The notes under the pieces: model-generated | The model's database searches: none | The model's input: only the letters and a program-made list of their open reading frames with translations | What the model was told of the DNA's origin: nothing | Program-made: the position numbers and the translations under genes | Part shown: positions 7,410 through 14,624 of the stretch, in pieces | Layout of the letters: the number at the start of each line of letters is the position of its first letter | How positions within the stretch are numbered: the first letter of the stretch is position 1 | NCBI GenBank assembly: GCA_002350845.1 | Contig: DEFL01000039.1 | Coordinates: 19,535-83,534, forward strand | DNA: 64,000 nucleotides | Reading direction: 5' to 3' | DNA from: Christensenella sp. UBA2853 | Lineage (GTDB): Bacteria; Bacillota; Clostridia; Christensenellales; Aristaeellaceae

Positions 7410-8897
7410 TTATCTGAGAATGGCAAAACCATAAGGCGGCAAGGTGAGTAGGTTGTCTTCCAGTACGGGAAGCTCGGCATCAAGGCACAGCGAGTCTGTC
7501 ATTTCCGTACCTTCGGGAACCGCAACGGTTTTTGGCTGGTTCGATGAGAAATTCAGTGCAAGAAGGATTTCGGATGTGTCCAGCGTTTTGGACAGACAAA
7601 GGACATAGGAATCAGAGTAGACGATTGAGGTCTTTCCCTGTGCGATTTCAGGCCATTTCCGGGTCAGAAGATTGACTTTCCTGACATACTGCAAAAGGGA
7701 GTCCGGGTCCTCTTTCTGCTGATCGAAGCACGGATAGGCATATTCAACCTTGGTCACACCCGGAGGCTGCTGCGTCATGTCCTGATCATTCCAGTACATG
7801 GCCAGGCGCTTGTTTGGATCATCTCCGGAGCCGACCATTCCGATCTCTTCTCCGTAATAGGTGAACACGGTTCCACCGACACAGTGAAGCACCAGTTCTG
7901 CAAACTTCGCAAGCTCGGGTCGGCTGCGGGCCTGCAGCGCTGCGACAGCACGGCCGGTATCATGATTGGCAAGGAACGGGGCCAGGGTAACTTCAGGAAG
8001 AGTTGTGTAAAGATCCTCAAGATAACCGGCAAATTTGCTGGCAGGAGTGCGCGCACGCACGCTGCGGCACAGCCAGCCTTCAGCCTGTGAAACGGGGAAA
8101 AGGAAGAAGGCATCAATCCCTGAAGCATAGTATTTTGCGATCTCCTGGAGGTTTGTCCAGGCTTCACCGACGCAGAATGCATCCGGACGAATGGCCTTCA
8201 CCTCTGAATGAAAGCGCGAAAGCAGCTCAACATTCTTTTCCGTGTTTCCGGTTTCATAACTGGTGACCGCATCCAGCCTGAACCCATCCACGCCAATATC
8301 CTGCAGCCAGAAAACGAGGATGCTGTGAATCTCTTCCCAGACAGCTTCATTCATCAGATTCAGATCCGGCATCCCGCCGCCGGAAAACTGCTCTTCATAG
8401 AACCAGTCTGTTCCGGAAACGGCGACCGATTTGGTCTGTGCAGACTGCGTAAAGTGATAATACTGGACGTAGGGACTGCCGGTGTCTCCGCGTTTCAGGG
8501 CTTCAACAGCCTGGACAAACCAGGGATGACCGGTGCCGGTATGATTGATCGGAAGATCAATAATCAGAGAGATACCGCGTTCATGACAAGCCTGGACGAG
8601 CGCGCGCATATCATCCATTGTCCCGTATTCGTCATCGATGGAAAGATAGTCGGTCACATCGTATTTATGATAGCTGGGACTCTGCATGACCGGCATCAGC
8701 CAGATGCCATCAAAACCCATCCATTCGATGTCATCCAGGCGGGACAATACACCCTGAAGGTCCCCGATGCCGTCACCGTCAGAGTCCTGAAAGGAGCGCA
8801 CGAAGATTTCGTACCAGTTGAAGGATGATGTCTGAGCAGAACCATGGCTGGGGAAAAGGAAAATCAGCAAAAAGATGAGTGAAAGCCATTTTTTCAT
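7410..8897 (-). CDS. Secreted alpha-amylase family glycoside hydrolase (GH13)
   Basis: This 495-residue protein has a signal peptide (MKKWLSLIFLLIFLFPSHG, likely cleavage SA|QT) and the full set of GH13 signatures: DLPINH (region I), DGFRLDAV with the nucleophile near Asp209, CVGEAW with the acid/base near Glu245, and LANHDTG with the transition-state Asp near 313. Such enzymes cleave alpha-1,4-glucans outside the cell. I chose the ATG at 8897 because it begins the signal peptide and follows GAGAGAGGTG. With the maltodextrin importer nearby it forms a plausible starch-use module. The gene ends next to the group II intron remnant. Exact product specificity cannot be read from the sequence. Confidence 0.93.
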   Translation of the reverse strand: MKKWLSLIFLLIFLFPSHGSAQTSSFNWYEIFVRSFQDSDGDGIGDLQGVLSRLDDIEWMGFDGIWLMPVMQSPSYHKYDVTDYLSIDDEYGTMDDMRALVQACHERGISLIIDLPINHTGTGHPWFVQAVEALKRGDTGSPYVQYYHFTQSAQTKSVAVSGTDWFYEEQFSGGGMPDLNLMNEAVWEEIHSILVFWLQDIGVDGFRLDAVTSYETGNTEKNVELLSRFHSEVKAIRPDAFCVGEAWTNLQEIAKYYASGIDAFFLFPVSQAEGWLCRSVRARTPASKFAGYLEDLYTTLPEVTLAPFLANHDTGRAVAALQARSRPELAKFAELVLHCVGGTVFTYYGEEIGMVGSGDDPNKRLAMYWNDQDMTQQPPGVTKVEYAYPCFDQQKEDPDSLLQYVRKVNLLTRKWPEIAQGKTSIVYSDSYVLCLSKTLDTSEILLALNFSSNQPKTVAVPEGTEMTDSLCLDAELPVLEDNLLTLPPYGFAILR

Positions 8898-8917
8898 AAA
8901 GAATGCACACCTCTCTC

Positions 8918-9097
8918 TCAAGTGGAATACTTAACCACTGCATGCACTGCGCTGAGCAGGAACCATTGAGCAGATTGAATCATCCAGAAGACATAAAAAT
9001 GAAGCGCACGGCCCGGGAACATTGACGACGGGACTGGTGGCTCCCATGTGCCCCTGCATGCAATATCCTGCTCTGTATACCGAAAGGGAAACTCCAT
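8918..9097 (-). CDS. Possible small membrane protein encoded in the amylase 5' leader
   Basis: A 59-codon frame beginning MEFPFRYTEQDIAC fills nearly all of the region between the predicted amylase promoter (9114-9142) and the amylase ribosome binding site, and stops 20 bases before the amylase ATG. Its C-terminal half (ALHFYVFWMIQSAQWFLLSA) is hydrophobic enough for one membrane span. The ribosome binding site is weak (AAAGAA), so translation is doubtful and the frame may be fortuitous. Confidence 0.25.
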   Translation of the reverse strand: MEFPFRYTEQDIACRGTWEPPVPSSMFPGRALHFYVFWMIQSAQWFLLSAVHAVVKYST

Positions 9098-9113
9098 TTC
9101 TTTGCGTGAATTC

Positions 9114-9142
9114 AATATAACATGCATCAAACGGAAAAGCAA
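9114..9142 (-). promoter_or_regulatory. Probable amylase promoter
   Basis: On the minus strand TTGCTT (9142-9137), a 17-base spacer with TG before the -10, and TATATT (9119-9114). It would give a leader of about 210 bases before the amylase ATG. Confidence 0.55.
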
Positions 9143-9201
9143 CCGCACAGAAAACGCAAAAATGAGAATTTGTTGAGAAAAAGCTGTTTTCCGTGTTTTC
9201 G

Positions 9202-9210
9202 TGCTATACT
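9202..9210 (+). promoter_or_regulatory. Extended -10 promoter for the small coiled-coil gene
   Basis: TG-C-TATACT at 9202-9210 is a good extended -10 element, with no clear -35. It lies 22 bases before the ATG at 9232. Confidence 0.5.
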
Positions 9211-9231
9211 TTGCGCAGGAGGTGTGATGAA

Positions 9232-9681
9232 ATGGAACAGAAGAATGATCATTCTGTACTTGCAAAGCCGAAGCAGCTCCTGACGCAGGCCCTCCACGCT
9301 GTTCGTGGAGATGATACACAGCAGCTGGTGGAAGCGTTTACCTCCGAGATGACACTGGTGGCAGAGGGCCTTTGCGACGACCAGAGCCAGCTGCGCAAAA
9401 ACGTTGAAGATGTCCGCCGTGAATCAGAGAGCAATCGCCAGAATCTGCAGGATGCACTGGACATGCTGGAACGAACGCTGGATGAAAACCAGAAAGAAAT
9501 GGACAGGCGTCTGACGGATCTGGGACGAAGAATGGATGCGCTGGAAAAGAACGGAAAAAAGAAAGAACTTCATATTGGAAAATGGAAGATGCCGGACGGC
9601 TTCATGCCGCAGTTGATTGTGCTGGCATCCATCATTGCAGGGGCATGGGTGCTTGTCACCATTCTGAACCTGTTTCAATAA
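9232..9681 (+). CDS. Small coiled-coil protein with C-terminal membrane anchor, function unknown
   Basis: I do not recognise this 149-residue protein. Residues 45-105 are a heptad-rich, highly charged helix (QSQLRKNVEDVRRESESNRQ and following), predicted to form a coiled coil. Residues 125-147 (LIVLASIIAGAWVLVTILNL) form a single C-terminal transmembrane segment, so it is probably tail-anchored with the coiled coil in the cytoplasm. I chose the ATG at 9232 because GGAGGTG lies 8 bases upstream. The next gene starts 16 bases downstream and is also a small membrane protein, so the two may act together. No catalytic motif is visible. Confidence 0.75.
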   Translation: MEQKNDHSVLAKPKQLLTQALHAVRGDDTQQLVEAFTSEMTLVAEGLCDDQSQLRKNVEDVRRESESNRQNLQDALDMLERTLDENQKEMDRRLTDLGRRMDALEKNGKKKELHIGKWKMPDGFMPQLIVLASIIAGAWVLVTILNLFQ

Positions 9682-9697
9682 CTGAGGGGTGATGAAG

Positions 9698-10213
9698 ATG
9701 AAGACATATGAGGAGATTGTGCAGTCCTATAAAAAACGGCAGAAGGAAACCGTGGTGGACACACTGGCCACCGGATTGACCTATATGGATGAGATCTGTG
9801 TGGATGCCGGACTCCTTGAGGAAGTCGGCCTGATGGGTGAACTCACCTCCGCCATGTGTTCAGCACTTCCTTTTGTCATCATTGCCGCAACGGAAGGCAC
9901 CAAAATCATTCTGGGGCGTAAGCCCGCCAAAAACGGGACCAGGGATGCGGCAAGCCGTATGATTAAAACAGGCGCAGCGATTGGAGTCGGTGCAGCTGTG
10001 ACCGCAGCTGCTGGCTTTTGGGCAGCGATCCCTGCGACCATGGGTGTACGTGCACTGTTTGACAAGTACAAATCAAAATCACTTCAGCAGGTCCGGGTCA
10101 GACAGCGGATCAGGAGACTCCAGTCTCTGCGCTCTCAGCTTGGGGACGTGAAAGCGCCCGAGCGGATTGAAGAGTATCCGGAAGCGATCCCAGTGGAAGC
10201 TGAATGGTCTTAA
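9698..10213 (+). CDS. Small membrane protein, function unknown
   Basis: This 171-residue protein has two hydrophobic stretches, MCSALPFVIIAATEGTKIIL and a Gly/Ala-rich one (GVGAAVTAAAGFWAAIPATM), between a short charged N-terminus and a basic C-terminal helix (QQVRVRQRIRRLQSLRSQL). I do not recognise the family. The ATG at 9698 is preferred over upstream GTG and ATG codons because GAGGGG lies 8 bases before it. It is probably cotranscribed with the coiled-coil gene upstream and is followed by a strong terminator, so the pair forms a complete transcription unit. Confidence 0.72.
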   Translation: MKTYEEIVQSYKKRQKETVVDTLATGLTYMDEICVDAGLLEEVGLMGELTSAMCSALPFVIIAATEGTKIILGRKPAKNGTRDAASRMIKTGAAIGVGAAVTAAAGFWAAIPATMGVRALFDKYKSKSLQQVRVRQRIRRLQSLRSQLGDVKAPERIEEYPEAIPVEAEWS

Positions 10214-10250
10214 CAGAATGCATTCCGTGGCATTGGCTGCCAGGGCATGC

Positions 10251-10285
10251 AAAAGAGCTGCTTGCGACGCAGCTCTTTTGTGTTT
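10251..10285 (+). terminator. Intrinsic terminator of the small membrane-protein pair
   Basis: AAAAGAGCTGC (10251-10261) pairs with GCAGCTCTTTT (10269-10279) around a 7-base loop, followed by TGTTTT. Confidence 0.9.
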
Positions 10286-10318
10286 TCATTGTTTTTTACG
10301 CCTGAAATCCTGAAAACC

Positions 10319-10327
10319 TGATATACT
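10319..10327 (+). promoter_or_regulatory. Extended -10 promoter for dapF-dapL
   Basis: TG-A-TATACT at 10319-10327, 28 bases before the dapF ATG. No convincing -35 element is visible. Confidence 0.5.
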
Positions 10328-10354
10328 CCGTTTGCACAGAGAGGAGGGATGCGC

Positions 10355-11185
10355 ATGCAGTTTACCAAGATGCAGGGAATCGGCAATGATTATATCTACG
10401 TGAATCTGTTCATGGAGCATGTCGCTCATCCTTCTGATTTGTCCAGGCATATTTCTGACCGGCATTTCGGAATCGGATCCGATGGACTTGTCCTCATTGG
10501 ACCGTCCGATAAAGCGGATCTGAGGATGCAGATGTTCAATGCAGACGGCTCCGAAGGCAAGATGTGCGGCAATGCATGCCGATGCATCGGCAGGTATGCC
10601 TATGAACGCGGTCTGACAGACCGGACAACATTTACCCTCGAGACCGGAAGCGGGATACGAACCATCTCCCTGAATGTTGTGGAAGGAAAGGTACAGTCTG
10701 CAGTGGTGGATATGGGTGAGCCCATCTTCACTGCGGAGGAGATCCCGACCACGCTGAGCAACCCTAACGAGGACAGGGTCCTGGTGAACGGGGTGACATG
10801 GCCGGTAACCAGCCTTTCCATGGGGAATCCGCACTGCGTGACGTTTGTTGAAGATCCTGATGCGCTTGAGCTTTCAGAGATCGGCCCTTCCTTTGAGCAC
10901 AACAGTGTCTATCCGGAAGGTGTCAATACGGAATTTGTCAGTATCTGTCCGGATGGGTCACTGCGGCTTCGGGTATGGGAGCGCGGGAGCGGGGAAACCA
11001 TGGCCTGCGGGACAGGCGCGTGTGCAGCACTGGTGGCTGCGGCGATCCATGGTATGAGTCCCCGTAGCAATGTTGTTCATCTTCGCGGCGGAGATCTGAG
11101 GATTGAATGGCGTGAAGATGGCCATGTTCTGCAGGAAGGCCCTGCGGAATTTGTATGCGACGGCGTCTGGCCGGATGACGAATAA
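10355..11185 (+). CDS. dapF: Diaminopimelate epimerase
   Basis: This 276-residue enzyme converts LL- to meso-diaminopimelate in the cytoplasm, the last step before lysine and a peptidoglycan precursor. The two catalytic cysteines are visible, one in DGSEGKMCGNACR and the other in MACGTGACAA. The N-terminus MQFTKMQGIGNDYI matches the family start; this ATG at 10355 sits 7 bases after GGAGGG, whereas the ATG six bases earlier is too close to the site. The gene is followed 12 bases later by dapL, so the two act in sequence in the aminotransferase variant of the DAP pathway. Confidence 0.97.
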   Translation: MQFTKMQGIGNDYIYVNLFMEHVAHPSDLSRHISDRHFGIGSDGLVLIGPSDKADLRMQMFNADGSEGKMCGNACRCIGRYAYERGLTDRTTFTLETGSGIRTISLNVVEGKVQSAVVDMGEPIFTAEEIPTTLSNPNEDRVLVNGVTWPVTSLSMGNPHCVTFVEDPDALELSEIGPSFEHNSVYPEGVNTEFVSICPDGSLRLRVWERGSGETMACGTGACAALVAAAIHGMSPRSNVVHLRGGDLRIEWREDGHVLQEGPAEFVCDGVWPDDE

Positions 11186-11197
11186 AGGAGCAGAAGA

Positions 11198-12427
11198 ATG
11201 CGCATTAATGACGAATACGGAAAACTTCCTGGATCCTATCTGTTTGCCGAGATTGCAAGAAGACTGAAACTGTATCAGAAGCAGCATCCTGACGCAGACA
11301 TCATCAAACTCGGGATTGGCGATGTGACGCAGCCTCTTGTGCCGGCTGTCATCGAGGCCATGCATGCCGCAGTCGATGAGATGGGGAAGAAGGAAACATT
11401 CCGCGGGTACGGCCCTGATTATGGGTATGATTTCCTGGTCAATGCCATTCGTGAGCACGACTATGCCCCTTACGGCGTCGAACTGGATTATGATGAAGTC
11501 TTTATTTCCGATGGGGCAAAATGCGATGTTGGAAATATTCAGGAACTGTTTTCCGCCGATGCTGTGATTGCTGTCACCGACCCTGTCTATCCGGTTTATG
11601 TTGATTCCAATGCCATGGCCGGCCGAGCTGGGGAATATATTGACGGCAAATGGAACCGTCTGGTCTATCTACCCTGCAACGCGGAAAATGGCTTTGTGCC
11701 TGAGCTTCCCAAAGAGCATGTTGATGTCCTGTACCTGTGCTATCCGAATAATCCGACGGGCACAGTATTGACAAAGGCGCAGCTGAAAGTCTTTGTTGAC
11801 TGGGCAAAGGCAAATGATACCCTGATTATCTATGACTCCGCCTATAAGGCATTTATCACGGAACCGGGTATCCCTCATTCGATTTATGAAGTGGAAGGCG
11901 CTCTGGATGTCGCCATCGAGTGCTGCAGCTATTCCAAAACGGCCGGGTTCACGGGTACCCGTTGCGCCTATATGATTGTGCCGCACAGAGTGAAGGGCCA
12001 GAATGGAAACGGAGAATCGGTGGAACTGAATGCGATGTGGAAGCGGCGCATGTCCACCAAATTCAATGGAGTCAGTTATCCTGTTCAGCGTGCTGCAGCA
12101 GCGATCTATACACCTGAAGGGAAAGCCCAGGTGGAGGCCGTCATCAAGGGATATCTGCAGAATGCCCGTGTGATTCATGATGGATTAATTGCCCGGGGAA
12201 TTGAAGTCTATGGCGGTGTCAATTCTCCCTATATCTGGATGAAGGTTCCCGGCGGAATGGACAGCTGGACATTCTTTGACCGGCTGCTGGATCAGTGCCA
12301 TGTGGTTGGCACACCCGGCGCTGGATTCGGACCGAGCGGTGAAGGCTATTTCCGTTTGACAGCATTCAATACACTTGAGGCCACGGAAGAAGCTGTTCGC
12401 CGGTTTGATCATCTGAATCTGAAGTAA
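11198..12427 (+). CDS. dapL: LL-diaminopimelate aminotransferase
   Basis: This 409-residue PLP enzyme makes LL-diaminopimelate directly from tetrahydrodipicolinate and glutamate, bypassing the acylated intermediates. Motifs include the N-terminal KLGIGDVTQPL, the substrate region GYGPDYGYDFL, YPNNPTGTV and the PLP lysine in SYSKTAGFTG (about Lys247). The DapL family occurs in Clostridia, Chlamydiae, cyanobacteria and plants. It lies 12 bases after dapF with an AAAGGAG site, and a bidirectional terminator follows. The dapF-dapL pair implies that this organism uses the DapL route. Confidence 0.97.
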   Translation: MRINDEYGKLPGSYLFAEIARRLKLYQKQHPDADIIKLGIGDVTQPLVPAVIEAMHAAVDEMGKKETFRGYGPDYGYDFLVNAIREHDYAPYGVELDYDEVFISDGAKCDVGNIQELFSADAVIAVTDPVYPVYVDSNAMAGRAGEYIDGKWNRLVYLPCNAENGFVPELPKEHVDVLYLCYPNNPTGTVLTKAQLKVFVDWAKANDTLIIYDSAYKAFITEPGIPHSIYEVEGALDVAIECCSYSKTAGFTGTRCAYMIVPHRVKGQNGNGESVELNAMWKRRMSTKFNGVSYPVQRAAAAIYTPEGKAQVEAVIKGYLQNARVIHDGLIARGIEVYGGVNSPYIWMKVPGGMDSWTFFDRLLDQCHVVGTPGAGFGPSGEGYFRLTAFNTLEATEEAVRRFDHLNLK

Positions 12428-12432
12428 AAAAT

Positions 12433-12468
12433 GAGAGAGGAAGAAGCGCGCTTCTTCCTCTCTTTTTT
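12433..12468. terminator. Bidirectional intrinsic terminator between dapL and the exporter operon
   Basis: GAGAGGAAGAAGC (12435-12447) is the left half of a perfect palindrome ending at 12462, flanked by TTTTTT on the plus side and AAAAAA on the other, so it can stop transcription from both directions. The minus-strand gene ends at 12468, right at its edge. Confidence 0.93.
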
Positions 12469-12683
12469 CAATAGATTTTTGGAATTTCACCGTGAATGCC
12501 GTAGAGTGATTTGAACTCCTCCAGATCGGATTTGTTTTGAATCAAAGTAATGCCGGTGAATTTCCCGGTCTGCTTATCGCGAAAGCCTGCCGTAGTTTCG
12601 CCGGTGCAGATGGAAACGAGAAGAACCGGTTCCAGGCCTTCCGGCACCTCTTTGGCAGGACTTTTTTTAAAATGGAAGAACAT
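12468..12683 (-). CDS. Small protein of unknown function, last gene of the exporter operon
   Basis: This 71-residue protein starts MFFHFKKSPAKEVPEGLEPV and ends GIHGEIPKIY. A strong ribosome binding site (AAAAGGAGG) lies 9 bases before the ATG, and the frame ends exactly at the terminator, so I regard it as a real gene. It is not hydrophobic and has no motif I recognise. The repeated TG/TAGF and KFTGIT segments suggest a small beta-rich fold. It follows the second ABC exporter gene by 15 bases, so coexpression is likely; any functional tie is speculative. Confidence 0.7.
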   Translation of the reverse strand: MFFHFKKSPAKEVPEGLEPVLLVSICTGETTAGFRDKQTGKFTGITLIQNKSDLEEFKSLYGIHGEIPKIY

Positions 12684-12698
12684 GCCGGCCGCCTCCTT

Positions 12699-14624
12699 TT
12701 ATGATTCCTGAATGGCATTCCCGGTATACAGCTGATAGTATTTGCCTTTTGCTTCAATCAGCTGGTCGTGCGTGCCGCGTTCAATAATGCGTCCCTGTTC
12801 AAGGACCATGATGCAGTCTGCATTGCGGACCGTGGAGAGACGATGTGCGATGACAAACGTCGTACGGCCCTTCATCAGCGCATCCATACCGCTCTGAACA
12901 AGCGCTTCGGTTCTGGTATCGATTGAGGATGTCGCTTCGTCAAGGATCAGGCAGGGCGGATCGGCAACAGCTGCTCTGGCGATGGCGAGGAGCTGACGCT
13001 GTCCCTGGGAAAGGTTTGCGCCATTGCCTGTGAGCATGGTCTGGTACCCGTCAGGCAGACGACGGATAAAGCCGTCTGCGTTGGCTAGCCGTGCAGCATT
13101 GATGCACTGGGCATCGGTAGCATCCAGTCTTCCGTAGCGGATATTTTCCATGACGGTTCCGGTGAAAAGATTGGTATCCTGAAGAACCATGCCCAGGGAT
13201 CTTCTCAGATCACTCTTGCGGATCTTGTTGATATTGATCTCATCATAGCGGATCTTTCCGTCTTGGATGTCATAGAAACGGTTGATCAGATTGGTAATGG
13301 TTGTCTTGCCCGCACCGGTTCCGCCGACAAATGCAATCTTCTGTCCGGGCTGAGCATACATGGTAATGTCGTGGAGAACGGTTTTATCAGGTACATACCC
13401 GAAATCCACATGATCAAATGTTACGCCGCCAGCCAGTCTGCGGTAGGTGACGCTTCCGTCTTCCTGATGCGGATGACGCCATGCCCAGATGCCGGTGCGT
13501 GTTTCCGATTCAGTGATGTTTCCGTCGGCCCCGATTTTGGCATCGACAAGTTCGACATATCCATCATCTTTTTCGGGGGCCTCATCCATCAGCGCGAAGA
13601 TACGGCCTGCACCTGCCATGGCCATGACGATGGAATTCATCTGCTGGGAAATCTGAGAAATGGGGCGGGAGAAATTCCGGTTCAGGGTTAAGAAGGTCAC
13701 CAGCGTGCCCAGGGAGAGAGCAGTCACGCCATTGATGGCAAACAGGGCGCCGATCACGGCACAGACCACATAGCTCAGATGGCCGAGATTGTTGTTGACA
13801 GGTCCAATGATATTGGTGAAGGAGTTGGCCTGAGAGGCGGCAGAGCGGAGTGTTTCATTCAGACCAGAGAAAGCAGTGAAACTCTTTTCTTCATGGCAGA
13901 AGACCTTGACGACTTTCTGGCCTTCCATCATTTCTTCAATATAGCCGTTGACGGCACCGAGATTCTTCTGCTGCTGTCCGAAGAATTTACCCGCCCGACC
14001 GGCAAGCTTTGCGCTGGCCACAAGCGTGAGGGACATCAGGACGATGGACAGAATCGTCATCTGCCAGGAGAGCATGATCATGCTCACAAAGGTCATGACG
14101 ACTGTAATCAGGGAATCGACAAAGGAGGGAATCGACTGACCGATCAGCTGACGGAGCGTATCCACGTCGTTGGTATACACTGACATGATATCACCGTGGG
14201 CATGGGTATCAAAATAGGAGATCGGCAGCTTTTCCATTGTGGTAAAAATCTGCTTGCGGATATCAAGAAGGGAGCCCTGGGAAACATAAATCATGATGCG
14301 GTTGTATGTGTAGGATGCTGCAATGCCGATCGCCAGAATCACTGCGAGACGGGTGAGGGCAGAAGCCAGGGCGCTGAATCCGGTGTTTGTATCGATCTGC
14401 TTTGAAAGCATGGGCATAATATAGGCATCAATCAGCTGCTGCATAAACAGCGTGCCCTGCAGTGTGCAGTATGTCGCGATGCCGATGCACAGAATCACGA
14501 TGATAAACTGAACGGCATATTTGCTCATGACGATTTTCATGACACGGCGAAGCGTACCCTTCTGCTTCTGCATGTCAAGCATCATTTCCTTGCCGGATTT
14601 ACGTACTCTTGGACCACGGTTCAT
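12699..14624 (-). CDS. Heterodimeric ABC exporter subunit with canonical Walker B glutamate
   Basis: This 641-residue half-transporter has six hydrophobic helices (about residues 40-350), then a nucleotide-binding domain with Walker A GGTGAGKTT, signature LSQGQ, Walker B LILDEATSSID and H-loop IAHRLSTV. A roughly 50-residue insert joins the two domains, as in YheH/YfiC-type proteins. It carries the catalytic glutamate and switch histidine that its partner lacks, while its own signature deviates from LSGGQ. The ATG overlaps the partner stop (ATGA), which supports a heterodimer. Family members export drugs or lipids; the substrate here is unknown. It is cotranscribed with a MarR regulator. Confidence 0.94.
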   Translation of the reverse strand: MNRGPRVRKSGKEMMLDMQKQKGTLRRVMKIVMSKYAVQFIIVILCIGIATYCTLQGTLFMQQLIDAYIMPMLSKQIDTNTGFSALASALTRLAVILAIGIAASYTYNRIMIYVSQGSLLDIRKQIFTTMEKLPISYFDTHAHGDIMSVYTNDVDTLRQLIGQSIPSFVDSLITVVMTFVSMIMLSWQMTILSIVLMSLTLVASAKLAGRAGKFFGQQQKNLGAVNGYIEEMMEGQKVVKVFCHEEKSFTAFSGLNETLRSAASQANSFTNIIGPVNNNLGHLSYVVCAVIGALFAINGVTALSLGTLVTFLTLNRNFSRPISQISQQMNSIVMAMAGAGRIFALMDEAPEKDDGYVELVDAKIGADGNITESETRTGIWAWRHPHQEDGSVTYRRLAGGVTFDHVDFGYVPDKTVLHDITMYAQPGQKIAFVGGTGAGKTTITNLINRFYDIQDGKIRYDEININKIRKSDLRRSLGMVLQDTNLFTGTVMENIRYGRLDATDAQCINAARLANADGFIRRLPDGYQTMLTGNGANLSQGQRQLLAIARAAVADPPCLILDEATSSIDTRTEALVQSGMDALMKGRTTFVIAHRLSTVRNADCIMVLEQGRIIERGTHDQLIEAKGKYYQLYTGNAIQES

